From Engelhardtia mirabilis (GTDB lineage: Bacteria > Planctomycetota > UBA1135 > GCA-002686595): DNA of 64,000 nucleotides. Made by a program: the position numbers and the translations under genes. A model generated the notes under the pieces. It was not told the origin of the DNA. It worked only from the letters and a program-made list of their open reading frames with translations, and searched no databases. Below are positions 1 through 8,613 of this stretch, piece after piece; within the stretch, counting starts at the first letter, position 1; every line of letters begins with the position of its first letter. The stretch is from contig CP036296.1 in the NCBI GenBank assembly GCA_007751255.1, forward strand, positions 6,386,001-6,450,000. Direction: 5' to 3'.

Positions 1-1644
1 GCTCTGCTCCTCGACCTCGATTGTGACCCTGGCCTCGGCTCCTTCGAGGGGTATCGGGTGCTGGATGGAGAAACGACCCTCGGCGTCGGAGACCGTGCGC
101 CCGAGCGACGGGCCATCGACCACGCGCAACTCGACCGGCACCCGCGAAGCCGGTCGATCGAGCGGGAAGGTCAGGATCCCGGCCGTGGTCAGCAGCGATG
201 AGGACATCGCGAGGTTCCCGAGATCGACGAGATCGGTGCCGAGCGCGGCGACACCAAGTTCGTCGGGAAGGCGCGCGACGGCGAGGCCGTAGCGCTTCGA
301 GACGACGCGGAGCTCGGCGAGCTCGAAAGAAAGGGGCAGGAAGTCCAGGGGCCCCGTGCTGAAGCGACCGTCGCGATCCACGTCGATCCTGTGGGAGGCG
401 ACCCCGGCAAGGTCGTTCTCGTCGAATGACTGTGCCCTTGACCCGCCGGAGCGTGTGACGATCTCGAACTGGTGCAGGGTGAAGCGGGCGGGTTCGCCAT
501 CGCCGTCGACCAGGCGGCCTGTGAGGCCGGCGCGGACAGTCGGCCCGACGATCGACACCTCGACGTTCTCGCCATCGGTGGTGGGTCCGGCGAAGGTCCG
601 GGTCGCGACGGCGGTCGAGAGCTCGAATTGCCGACCGAGGCCGACGACGGCCAGGCGGTAGCTCCCGGATTCGTCGAGCTCGGCGTCGAAGTCGGACCAC
701 GAGTCGGCCAAGCTCAGCGTGATCCGAGAACCCGCTCGGAGGGGTACACCGTGTTCGTCGTGCGCAGTTACGAGGATGGAGCCGTGGGGCGGCAAGGTCG
801 CGACCAGGGGCTCGTCCCAGGAGGCGGGGAATTCCAAGCGCGGCCCTCGATCCGCGATGCCGAGGGACTCGACGGCCAGGACGAAGGGGCCGACCTTGCC
901 GGAGGCGTCGACCGGTGCGACCACGAAGCCCGCTTCGTCCGTGGGCTCCTCGCTCCACCGGCTCCCGCCGCCCAGGGAAGTGCCGCGGGTCGCGAGACGC
1001 ACCGCAGCCCTGGCGCCGACCACTGGGCGGCCATCCTCGCCCAGAAGCTCCAGGGGCACGAGCGGCTTGGTATGGATCGCCAGGCGCAAAGGCTCGTCGG
1101 CGCCGGAGGTCGAACGCTCGCGGGACGCGACCAGCTCGGCCAGGGCGCCGAGGTCGATACGCCGCCAAGGGAGTCGGACGCTGAGTCGATTCTCCGCAGG
1201 AGCTACTTGAACCCGGGTCCGGCCGAAGCGATCGGTGACGCCTGCCTCACGCCACCGCCATCGTGCCCTCGACGAGCGGTCGGGGTCGCTTTCGTCGTCC
1301 GCGCGGGCGAGATCGATCCGAGCATCCGCCACCGGCAGGCCGTGGACCTTGTCCACGACGAGCATCTCGACCTCGAGCGGTGCGGCGGCATCGATGGCGG
1401 TCGCGGCGCCGCCGAAGGATCCGAGCTCCGTGCGACCCCTGGCGCTCGAACGCGGTTCGACCGGTCGCAGGCTCAGCTCGTCGCCCTCCGGGCGGGCGTC
1501 TGCCGCGACTTGGTCGGAACCCTGAGCGACAGTCGGCGACGCCGCCGCACCTCGGCCATCGGGCTCGGACGAGTCGAGCCAGGCCCAGAGCACGGCCCCG
1601 GCGAGCAGGCAGGCAATCAGCAGACCTGCGGACGTTCTTCCCAT
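1..1644 (-). CDS. Membrane-anchored carboxypeptidase-regulatory-like (beta-sandwich) protein, C-terminus beyond window
   Basis: The frame is open from an ATG at 1644 to the first base of the window (548 codons) and runs off the edge, so the C-terminus is missing. The N-terminus is Met-Gly-Arg followed by a hydrophobic stretch (about residues 6-23), which looks like a signal anchor. The rest is a series of short repeats with motifs such as HGLPVADARI, DGRPVVGARA and DGRFS, typical of carboxypeptidase-regulatory-like or Ig-like beta-sandwich domains. It is clearly paralogous to the gene at 2654-5128: both share a 'D(K/R)(V/I)HGLPVA' motif, a 'FGR(T/A)RV' motif, 'PPHGSIL' and 'V(E/R)SLGI' in the same order. 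No catalytic motif is visible. A role in the periplasm or at the cell surface is inferred from the anchor. Function unknown. Confidence 0.72.
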   Translation of the reverse strand, partial: MGRTSAGLLIACLLAGAVLWAWLDSSEPDGRGAAASPTVAQGSDQVAADARPEGDELSLRPVEPRSSARGRTELGSFGGAATAIDAAAPLEVEMLVVDKVHGLPVADARIDLARADDESDPDRSSRARWRWREAGVTDRFGRTRVQVAPAENRLSVRLPWRRIDLGALAELVASRERSTSGADEPLRLAIHTKPLVPLELLGEDGRPVVGARAAVRLATRGTSLGGGSRWSEEPTDEAGFVVAPVDASGKVGPFVLAVESLGIADRGPRLEFPASWDEPLVATLPPHGSILVTAHDEHGVPLRAGSRITLSLADSWSDFDAELDESGSYRLAVVGLGRQFELSTAVATRTFAGPTTDGENVEVSIVGPTVRAGLTGRLVDGDGEPARFTLHQFEIVTRSGGSRAQSFDENDLAGVASHRIDVDRDGRFSTGPLDFLPLSFELAELRVVSKRYGLAVARLPDELGVAALGTDLVDLGNLAMSSSLLTTAGILTFPLDRPASRVPVELRVVDGPSLGRTVSDAEGRFSIQHPIPLEGAEARVTIEVEEQS

Positions 1645-1773
1645 GACGTCCTGATCCTAGTCCTCAGAATCCGAACGGGCGGGGTGGCCGGGTCCGAGCT
1701 CGACGCCACCCCCCCTCGATCGGCCCGTAGCTGGCAGACTGAGAGGGCTCCCCCGCCCCTCTCCGACCGCTCC

Positions 1774-2610
1774 ATGCTGACCACGATCTTCTGTCTCGCC
1801 GCCCTGGCCCAAACGACGCCGCCGCAACCCGTGCACTTCAACTGGGGCAGCGACGTCAACGAGGAGGCTTGGCTCTGGGAGGCGCCCGGGGCCAGTCACC
1901 TGGTCTGGTACCTGCCTGGCGGTTCCTGGAAGCAGGGCCCGGGTGGATTCGCGCCGGCCGCCATGCCGTCGATCCTCGAGCCGCTGCTGCAGGCTGGGAT
2001 CAGCGTCGGGCTCTCGGGCTACGACACCGACGACGCCTTCCCCCTGCCCGAGCTGGCCCTCGGCGGGCTGGTGACCTACTCGCGCGGTGTGTTGGGGTAC
2101 GGCGACGTGACCCTTCTCGGCCGCTCTGCCGGTACGCACATGGCCCTGTTCAACGGCTTGGTCCCGAGCGGTCCCGACGCCGCCGACCGGGTCTGCGCCA
2201 TCTCGACCCCGGCCGCCTTCCTGCCCGCCTTCGCGCCCTTCCCGTCGAGCCCGGTCCTCGACCACTTCTGGGCCGGCGCGCAGGCGCTGCCCCAGGTGCC
2301 CACGCAGGTTCAGGTCAACGCTTCGTCGGCCTACTGGCCGCTCGTGTTCCCGCCCAAGCCGTCGACGCGCTTCGCGATCGTGGGGATGCCGAAGGCGCTC
2401 GAAGCGCCATTGCTGCCCCTGCCCCTCGGCGTGCTCTCGTTCGGCGCCGACGCCCACTCCACCTGGAGCTCCCAGATGCAGGCCTACACCATGGAGCTCG
2501 CCGGTTGGGACGTGACCTTCCTCGACTCCTGGGGCGGCGGCATGCCCCTGGATCCGGTGGTCCGCGCGCAAACGTGGCTCTTGAGCGAGCTGGCGCCGCA
2601 GCAGCCCTAG
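1774..2610 (+). CDS. Secreted alpha/beta-hydrolase-like protein
   Basis: This is a 278-residue protein starting at ATG 1774. The same frame is open far upstream, but that part lies antisense to the neighbouring gene and has no signal sequence at its start. Residues 1-14 form a short hydrophobic leader ending LAQ. The fold is suggested by a nucleophile elbow G-R-S-A-G (about residues 116-120, Ser118) after a beta strand (DVTLL), an oxyanion-type 'LPGGSW' near residue 46, and a late His in 'GADAHSTW' as the possible catalytic base. It is small for a lipase. The substrate cannot be told. It lies between two paralogous anchored proteins on the opposite strand, 129 bp from one start and 43 bp from the other's stop. 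Confidence 0.72.
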   Translation: MLTTIFCLAALAQTTPPQPVHFNWGSDVNEEAWLWEAPGASHLVWYLPGGSWKQGPGGFAPAAMPSILEPLLQAGISVGLSGYDTDDAFPLPELALGGLVTYSRGVLGYGDVTLLGRSAGTHMALFNGLVPSGPDAADRVCAISTPAAFLPAFAPFPSSPVLDHFWAGAQALPQVPTQVQVNASSAYWPLVFPPKPSTRFAIVGMPKALEAPLLPLPLGVLSFGADAHSTWSSQMQAYTMELAGWDVTFLDSWGGGMPLDPVVRAQTWLLSELAPQQP

Positions 2611-2653
2611 TCGCCGAATCCGCCGCGGGGATCGCGGACGTGGATCGGATCGA

Positions 2654-5128
2654 TCAGCGCTGCGACCAGTCGTCGAAGAGCGTGCTGAACTGATGGTCGT
2701 TCAGGCGCAGCTCGATCGCCTCGCCGCTCTCGGGCGCGTCGAAGCGCAGGATCTCGGTCTCGGTGAACGAGTGGTCGTCGCGCATGACGATGCTGTAGGT
2801 CCCGGTCTCGCTGAGGTGCCCGGACCACACCCCTCGCTCGGAATCGAACTCGCAGCGCAAGGAGCGTCCCGCCGACGTGTGGCGCAGGCTCAGGCCGCCG
2901 AAGTTCGCGTCATCGGTGATCCGCTGCTCGGGGGGAGCGATGGACACTTCGAGCGCGGCCGGTAAGTGAATGTCGATTCGGTTCGAGACCAGGCGAGTCG
3001 CGGCCGTGCGGTAGCCCGGGGCGCGGACGACCAGTCGCTCCACCTGGGGAGCGGCGAGGACAGTCGTCCGTCCGGAGCCCATGGTGCGGGACGTCGCCCC
3101 AGAGCTTCCGTGCAGCTCGAGGCTGACGTGGGCGTTGCGTATGGGCCTTCCCTGCGAGTCCGCGACGTGGACCTCCACCTCCCTCAGGCCGACCCCGACG
3201 CGCAGGGGATCCAGGCGCACGACCTGGCCCGGTTCCACTTCGATTCCCTCGACGACCTGGTAGATGTCGGCGTTGGAATTCGAGCGAACCCAGAGGTCGA
3301 AGCTGCCGGCGCGATCGAGCTCGAACCGGATGTCGCCGCCCATGCGGATCTTCCGCTGGCTCACGAGGTTGCCTTGACCGTCGAGCAGGCAGAGCTCGAG
3401 GCGTGCGACAGCCGGGATCTCCTCGTGGGCTCCTTCGAGCCGCACGTCGATGGATCCACCGGCCTCGAGCTGCAGCACGTTCTCGAGCGAGCCGATCTCG
3501 GCCGGCCAGAACTGCCGCCCGACGCTGAACTGCGCGCCCGACAGGGAGCCACCGGCGAAGGGCATGTGAGTCAAGACGAACCGGCCCTCGTCGTCGCAGC
3601 GGGCGAATTCGAGCTCCTCGCCTTCGCCCCGTCGCAGGGTGACCAACTGGGTCTCGAGGACCTGCCCAGGCGCGGGGAGGAGCTGCCCGCCCGTCGTCAC
3701 GCCGGACGGCACCAGCGTGAGGTCCCCGAGGTTCAGCTCGTCGCGACCGAGTTCCGCGACGCCCAGCTCGGCCGGGACTGGCGCGCAGGCCAGGCGAAAG
3801 CCGCTCGAGAAGACGCGCAGCTCGGCGCCCTCGAAGCCGTCGGGGAGCTGCTCGAGTCCGCCGAGCACGAACTGACCCGCCTTGTCGACTCGGACCTCAT
3901 CCCCGTCGCCCAGGGCCAACTCATCCTCGTCGAGCTCGTGGGCCTCGCCGTCGAGCCGATAGCTGAGCGCGAACCTGGCGGCGGAGAGTTCGGCGCTGCC
4001 CACATCGGGGCCGACCAGCCGACCAGTCAAGCGAACGCGCCGCCCGACGCCGACGAGGTTGACCGCAACCTCCTCGCCGTCGGCGACGGGACCCGCGAGC
4101 GTCCGGGCCTCGGCATGGGATCGAATCTCGAAGTGAAGGCCCAGGCCGACGACTGCCTGGCGGTACTGGCCCTGGTCATCGACCCGCCCCCACAGCTCCT
4201 CGTCCGACTCCACGCAGCGCAGCACCAGACCTTGGCCGGGGGCGGGGAGCGCCCCGTCCGCATCCCGCACGGCTATCAGGATCGAGCCGTGGGGCGGGAG
4301 CGCAGCGGCCAGGGGCTCGCCCTCGAAGGCCATGGGATCCACCGGCGGACCGGCGCTCTCGATCCCGAGCGAGCGCACGGCTACGGCGAAGGGGCCGGTT
4401 CGGCTGGGGGTGTTGAACAGGGCGGGAGCCACGCCGAACGGATCGGAGGGCTCGAAGCCCCAGGACGCGGCTCGTCCCAGTGGCACTCGATCCGGGCCGA
4501 AGACCACCGCCGCCAAGGCCCCCACCACCGGCCTACCGTCGGGACCGACCAGGCGCAGCGGCAGGGATGGCGGCGAGTCGACCTCGACCCGCAGCGGCGA
4601 GTCCGACTCCAGCTCCGCGGTGCCGACGAAGGCGCGTCTTCTCGCCACGCTCAGCACGAAGTGCCCCTCGCCCGGCTCGGCAGCCACACGAGCGCGACCG
4701 AAGAGGTCCGTGATTCTAGCCATCCGCGGCACCCTTCCATGCCTCGGAGGCTCGAGGCGGAAGCCAGCGGACGGCCCGCCGGCTGGCACCTGTCCCGCGC
4801 CCGACTGGACGACCTCGATCTCAACTCCAGCCACCGGAAGGCCGTGGATGCGATCGGTCAGCTCGACGTCCACCTCGCGCGCGCCCGCTTCCCCGACGTC
4901 CAGGTGAACCCGGGAGCCTGCGGCGGTTCCCGCCACTGGATCCGGACGTCGCAGCAGCGGTTCGAATGCGTTGGATGCCTCGGAACTCGCAGGCTGCTCG
5001 GGGCCGGTCGATCCGGTGTTCGGAGCGCTCGAAGCGTCGGCGAGCGGGTACTGCGGCCCCGCTAGCGTCCACAGCGCCACGCCCAGCAGCACGCCGATCG
5101 CGGCCAAGATCCACAAGGACTTCCCCAC
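2654..5128 (-). CDS. Membrane-anchored multi-domain beta-sandwich protein, paralogue of the gene at 1-1644
   Basis: The protein has 824 residues. A hydrophobic segment at residues 5-24 (LWILAAIGVLLGVALWTLAG) looks like an uncleaved signal anchor, followed by a Ser/Pro/Glu-rich linker and then many carboxypeptidase-regulatory-like repeats ('HGLPVAGVEIE', 'DGRPVVGALA', 'DSQGRPIRNAHVSLEL'). The order of shared motifs matches the partial gene at 1-1644, so the two are tandem duplicates separated by a hydrolase gene on the other strand. The C-terminus (about residues 740-824) has Asp-rich beta strands. No enzyme motif is seen. It probably sits in the periplasm, tethered to the inner membrane. Its start is about 500 bp from the divergent magnesium channel gene. 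Confidence 0.8.
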   Translation of the reverse strand: MGKSLWILAAIGVLLGVALWTLAGPQYPLADASSAPNTGSTGPEQPASSEASNAFEPLLRRPDPVAGTAAGSRVHLDVGEAGAREVDVELTDRIHGLPVAGVEIEVVQSGAGQVPAGGPSAGFRLEPPRHGRVPRMARITDLFGRARVAAEPGEGHFVLSVARRRAFVGTAELESDSPLRVEVDSPPSLPLRLVGPDGRPVVGALAAVVFGPDRVPLGRAASWGFEPSDPFGVAPALFNTPSRTGPFAVAVRSLGIESAGPPVDPMAFEGEPLAAALPPHGSILIAVRDADGALPAPGQGLVLRCVESDEELWGRVDDQGQYRQAVVGLGLHFEIRSHAEARTLAGPVADGEEVAVNLVGVGRRVRLTGRLVGPDVGSAELSAARFALSYRLDGEAHELDEDELALGDGDEVRVDKAGQFVLGGLEQLPDGFEGAELRVFSSGFRLACAPVPAELGVAELGRDELNLGDLTLVPSGVTTGGQLLPAPGQVLETQLVTLRRGEGEELEFARCDDEGRFVLTHMPFAGGSLSGAQFSVGRQFWPAEIGSLENVLQLEAGGSIDVRLEGAHEEIPAVARLELCLLDGQGNLVSQRKIRMGGDIRFELDRAGSFDLWVRSNSNADIYQVVEGIEVEPGQVVRLDPLRVGVGLREVEVHVADSQGRPIRNAHVSLELHGSSGATSRTMGSGRTTVLAAPQVERLVVRAPGYRTAATRLVSNRIDIHLPAALEVSIAPPEQRITDDANFGGLSLRHTSAGRSLRCEFDSERGVWSGHLSETGTYSIVMRDDHSFTETEILRFDAPESGEAIELRLNDHQFSTLFDDWSQR

Positions 5129-5634
5129 GGCGGAATCACTCTACTGCCCGACCCCCGTGTCGATCCGCGCCTGCCGAGCCCAGCGTCCATCGGCGGCCCT
5201 GCGCTCCCCTGGGGGCCTCGCGTCGTGGGCGATTCTCGTTCCATCCAGCCCCGAGCCATCCGGCCGCCAGCGAGAGCGACTCCCCTGGTCGGATGGATCC
5301 AAACGCCGGTCCAGCGCGGTCGCGCTGGGACCCACCGCCCCCAGGTCCGCAGGAGGCGAACCAGCATCGAATCGGCGCCTGCTCGACGGCGGTTCCCCGC
5401 CAGCCCAACGGCCGCTCGGCATCTGCCCGACCGCTGCCGTGCGGCTGATCGCAGGTCGACGCTACCCCAAGCGTCTTTCGACCTCGTGCTCGCCGCTGCC
5501 CGTCCCATGAACCCCAAGCGATGGAAACTCCGCGCCCCCGCGTGGAGACCCAGGACTTCGATGGCTTCCGGAGACGATCGCGCGGATCCTGGCGGTCGGG
5601 CTATCGAGAGGGCGACACAGGTGGAGCACCGGGC
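5129..5634. other. Divergent intergenic region without a recognised gene
   Basis: This 506-bp gap lies between the starts of the divergent genes at 5128 (minus) and 5635 (plus), so it must hold both promoters. The open frames here are low-complexity Arg/Pro/Ala translations and look like GC-driven noise. I could not recognise a magnesium-sensing leader (M-box) or any other riboswitch. A purine-rich GTGGAG at 5621-5626 is the likely ribosome binding site of the downstream gene. Confidence 0.5.
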
Positions 5635-7005
5635 ATGAGCGAGAAGAGCGAAGAGAAGAGCTGGCAGGACCTGGAGCGTCTGGTCGGCACGTCCGACATG
5701 AGCGGGGCCGAGGCGCTGCTGGCGGAGATGTCGGCGGGCGAGACGGCCCGGGCCGTCTCGCGCCTCGACGTCGCCGATCGCGACCAATTGCTGGCCTCGA
5801 TGTCGGCCGAGGGCGCCGCCAACCTGGTCGACGAACTGCCCGAGGCCCAGGCCGTCGAGCTGCTCGAGCGCATGGACCCCGAGCGGGCCGCCGACGTGCT
5901 GCTGGAGCTGTCGAGCGACGAGCGGGCCGACCTGGTCACCGAACTCGACCGCGACGACGCCGAACAGATCCTGGCCGAGCTGCCACCCCTGGAAGCGGCC
6001 CAGATCCGCGCTCTGGCGGCCTACGACAAGCATGTGGCCGGCGGTCTGATGGCGACCGAGTTCCTGGTCTATCCCCAGGACGCCTCCGTCGGCGAGGTGG
6101 TCAACGACCTGCGCCGTCGGGTCGACGAGTACGAGGACGAGGACATCCAGTACGTCTACGTGATCGCTTCCACCGGTGCCCTGGCCGGGGTCCTGCGCCT
6201 GCGTGACCTGCTGCTGTCGCCCAGCCGCCTGCAGATCGGCGGGCTGATGATCCCCGAGCCCCTCACGGTCCTGCCCGACGCCAGCCTCGACCAGCTCGCC
6301 GACCTCTTCGACACCCACGCCTTCCTGGGCTTGCCCGTCGTGGACGCCATCGGCATCCCGATCGGGGTGGTCCAGCGCGCCGACGTGGAGGAGGCGGTGG
6401 GCGGACGCTCGGACAGCGACTACCTGAAGACCGCGGGTATCGTCGGCGGCGAGGAGTTCCGCTCGATGCCCCTGTGGTCGCGCTCCCTGCGCCGCCTCTC
6501 TTGGCTGACCCCGAACATCGCCCTGAACCTGATCGCGGCCTCGGTCATCGCCGCCCACGAGGAGACCATCGCGGCCGTGGTGGCCCTGGCCTTCTTCCTG
6601 CCGATCATCTCCGACATGAGCGGCTGCTCCGGCAACCAGGCCATCGCCGTCAGCGTGCGCGAGCTGACCCTGGGTCTGGTGCGCCCGACCGAGCTCTTCT
6701 ACGTCTGGGTCAAGGAGATCCGTGTGGGCCTCATCAATGGCCTGGCCCTCGGCCTGGTGATGGCGGGGGTCGCCTGGGCCTGGCAGGGCAACGGCTACCT
6801 GGGCCTGGCCGTGGGTGCGGCGATGTTCATCAACACCCTGGTCTCGGTCTCCATGGGCGGCCTGATCCCGCAGATCCTGAAGCGCTTCGGCCAGGACCCT
6901 GCCCTCGCCTCCGGGCCGATCCTGACCACTGCCACGGACATGTGCGGCTTCTTCCTCCTGCTGACCTTCGCGTCGCACCTCTTGCCCTACTTGACCCCCT
7001 CCTGA
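5635..7005 (+). CDS. mgtE: Magnesium transporter MgtE
   Basis: This is a 456-residue protein of the usual MgtE length. It has an N-terminal helical MgtE_N domain (about residues 15-130, with repeated 'LPEAQAVELLERMDPERAADVL'-type superhelix units), then a CBS pair (about 132-255), a connecting helix, and five membrane segments from about residue 285 to the end. The pore-region motif DMSGCSGNQA corresponds to the conserved Gly-Asn-Gln signature of the family. MgtE is a homodimeric inner-membrane Mg2+ channel gated by Mg2+ bound at the N and CBS domains. The start at 5635 was chosen over an in-frame ATG at 5521 because the extra 38 residues are Arg/Gly-rich noise and GTGGAG lies 8 bases upstream of 5635. 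It appears to be a single-gene unit. Confidence 0.95.
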   Translation: MSEKSEEKSWQDLERLVGTSDMSGAEALLAEMSAGETARAVSRLDVADRDQLLASMSAEGAANLVDELPEAQAVELLERMDPERAADVLLELSSDERADLVTELDRDDAEQILAELPPLEAAQIRALAAYDKHVAGGLMATEFLVYPQDASVGEVVNDLRRRVDEYEDEDIQYVYVIASTGALAGVLRLRDLLLSPSRLQIGGLMIPEPLTVLPDASLDQLADLFDTHAFLGLPVVDAIGIPIGVVQRADVEEAVGGRSDSDYLKTAGIVGGEEFRSMPLWSRSLRRLSWLTPNIALNLIAASVIAAHEETIAAVVALAFFLPIISDMSGCSGNQAIAVSVRELTLGLVRPTELFYVWVKEIRVGLINGLALGLVMAGVAWAWQGNGYLGLAVGAAMFINTLVSVSMGGLIPQILKRFGQDPALASGPILTTATDMCGFFLLLTFASHLLPYLTPS

Positions 7006-7205
7006 CCCAGGAGCGGCCAGATCGACGATTAGATCCGGATTGGTCCACCAGGCAGCGGTCGCGCCGTGCGTAGATCAGGGGCTCGCGATCTCGGCTCGAG
7101 TGCCGATCGCGCCCACGGAATGATGATCGCCACCGTCCAGAACAACGCGCGCGAAGGTGCCCACGGCGCTCGAGGGCGATTCGTCACCCGCGAGGAGCCC
7201 GGAGC

Positions 7206-7895
7206 ATGACCCTCCCGCTCTTGCTCTCGGTGCCCCACGCCGGCGTCCAGGTGCCCGACTTCCTGGAGAACCGCTGCGTGCTCTCCCACCACAGGATCGA
7301 GCTGGCCGGCGACATCGGCGCCCGCGCGATCTTCGACCTGGCCGGGGAAGTCGCGGCGTTCGTGACCACCGACGTGGCGCGGGCGGTGCTCGATGTGGAC
7401 CGGGCGGAGGACGATCGTGGCCGCGACGGCGTGGTCAAGACCCACACGGGCCTGGCCGACGCCGTCTGGTCCAAGCCGCTCAGCGAGTCCCTGGTCCAGC
7501 GGCTCCTGCGCGAGCACCACCGCCCCTACCACGACGTGCTCACGGCCCGGGCCGGCCGCACCGCCCTGGCGATCGACTGCCACACGGTGGCCGCGGTAGG
7601 CCCTGCCGACGGCCCTGATCCCGGCGCTGAGCGTCCCATGGTCTGCCTCGGCGACGGCGGCGGCCTGTGCCCTGCCGACTGGATGGAAGCCCTGCAGTCC
7701 TGCTTCGCGCGACAGTTCCAAGGTCGGGTGAGCGTCGACGAGCCCCTCGGGGGCGGCTACGTGACCCGCACCCACGGGAACGAGATGCCCTGGGTCCAGC
7801 TCGAGGTCTCGCGCTCGCCGGAGATGAACGTGAGCCAGAAGCGCGGCGCCCTGCTGGCGGCCCTGACCGAGTTCTGCGCCTCGCGGAGCTGGTAG
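7206..7895 (+). CDS. N-formylglutamate amidohydrolase family protein
   Basis: This is a 229-residue zinc hydrolase-like protein of the FGase family (PF05013). Motifs visible in order are 'LLLSVPHAG' at residues 5-13, 'DVDRAED' near residue 62, 'AIDCHT' near residue 122, and 'GGYVTRTHG' followed by 'VQLEVSRS' in the C-terminal third. These are the metal-binding and substrate-binding motifs of the family. Known members hydrolyse N-formyl-L-glutamate in histidine breakdown, but no hut genes are nearby, so the substrate is uncertain. GAGGAG at 7192-7197 gives a good ribosome binding site for the ATG at 7206. The gene is followed by a convergent small gene. Confidence 0.88.
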   Translation: MTLPLLLSVPHAGVQVPDFLENRCVLSHHRIELAGDIGARAIFDLAGEVAAFVTTDVARAVLDVDRAEDDRGRDGVVKTHTGLADAVWSKPLSESLVQRLLREHHRPYHDVLTARAGRTALAIDCHTVAAVGPADGPDPGAERPMVCLGDGGGLCPADWMEALQSCFARQFQGRVSVDEPLGGGYVTRTHGNEMPWVQLEVSRSPEMNVSQKRGALLAALTEFCASRSW

Positions 7896-7935
7896 GAACA
7901 CCGCTCTCCGAGTCGGGCCGCTCGCGCGCGCCCGA

Positions 7936-8172
7936 TCAGGCCCAGACGCCGCCACCCGGGGGTAGCTGGGGCGGGCGACGCGCGACCTGGGCCTGTCGCC
8001 CCTCGCGCGCCATGCACTCCCGCCCGGAGGCCTCGCGCACCTCCACCGACGGCAGGCGCTTCGACCTCAGGCCGAAGATCTCGCAGGCGTAGGGCCACTC
8101 CACGTCGTAGGTGACGGCGAAGTGCCTGCAGCCGTGGCAGCCGCCGGGGGTCGGGTTCGGTTGGGACGACAC
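7936..8172 (-). CDS. Small CxxC-containing conserved hypothetical protein
   Basis: The protein has 78 residues. The pattern C-x2-C-x-H-F-x-V-T-x-D near residues 12-23, then W-P-Y-A-C, 'SKRLPS' and a final Glu-Cys, resembles a widespread family of small proteins with 'C.GC.HF.VTWD...PY.C....F.SK..PS..V....G..C' that are often simply called hypothetical. The conserved cysteines suggest a metal or iron-sulphur site, which is inferred. The last 20 residues are Arg/Pro-rich and less characteristic. It is convergent with the amidohydrolase gene, 40 bp away. Confidence 0.75.
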   Translation of the reverse strand: MSSQPNPTPGGCHGCRHFAVTYDVEWPYACEIFGLRSKRLPSVEVREASGRECMAREGRQAQVARRPPQLPPGGGVWA

Positions 8173-8613
8173 GGATTGCGAGCCTGCCCGAGTCAGAGCG
8201 ACGCCCGGGTGAACGGACCGTCGTGACAGAAGGCCAGGTCGCGGCTATCGACTGGATCGGGCGGCTCCTGGATAGCCACTCCGGCGAGCCTGGCCTGCCC
8301 GATCTAAGCGGTGCGCTGGCAGGCTCTTGGGCGCGCCAAGCGGGATCCCACATGAGGTTCTCCGCGAGTCCTCCCGAGGACTTGCGCGGTCCGTGCCCAG
8401 GAACTCGGGTCCGCTTGAGACAGGGCACCGCGCCATTGGCCCGCATTCTCCGCGACTCCGCTGGGAATGACCGCGGCGGACGGTCGCTCCTCGGCGACGG
8501 ACTTGTGCCGCAGTTCCGGTCCTCCGCGACGGGCCGATCCACGAAGGAGCCTCCCCGGCGCGGTGCCTTCACGTGACGCTGGTCGATCCCGATCAACCGT
8601 TAGAGTTGCGCCG
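8173..8613. other. Divergent intergenic region without a recognised gene
   Basis: About 440 bp separate the start of the small Cys protein (minus) from the ATG of the PA14 protein (plus). The frame of the downstream gene remains open to 8467, but the extra residues are Arg/Ser/Pro-rich and would bury the signal peptide. I see no RNA gene, repeat or convincing promoter box here. Confidence 0.45.

Noticed and set aside
472-1773. 434-codon N-terminal extension of the hydrolase at 1774
   Set aside because: It is antisense to the beta-sandwich gene at 1-1644 and would place the signal peptide in the middle of the protein.
5062-6978. 638-codon minus-strand frame opposite mgtE
   Set aside because: It is a shadow of the channel gene, with Gln/Asp/His-rich translation and no recognisable domain.
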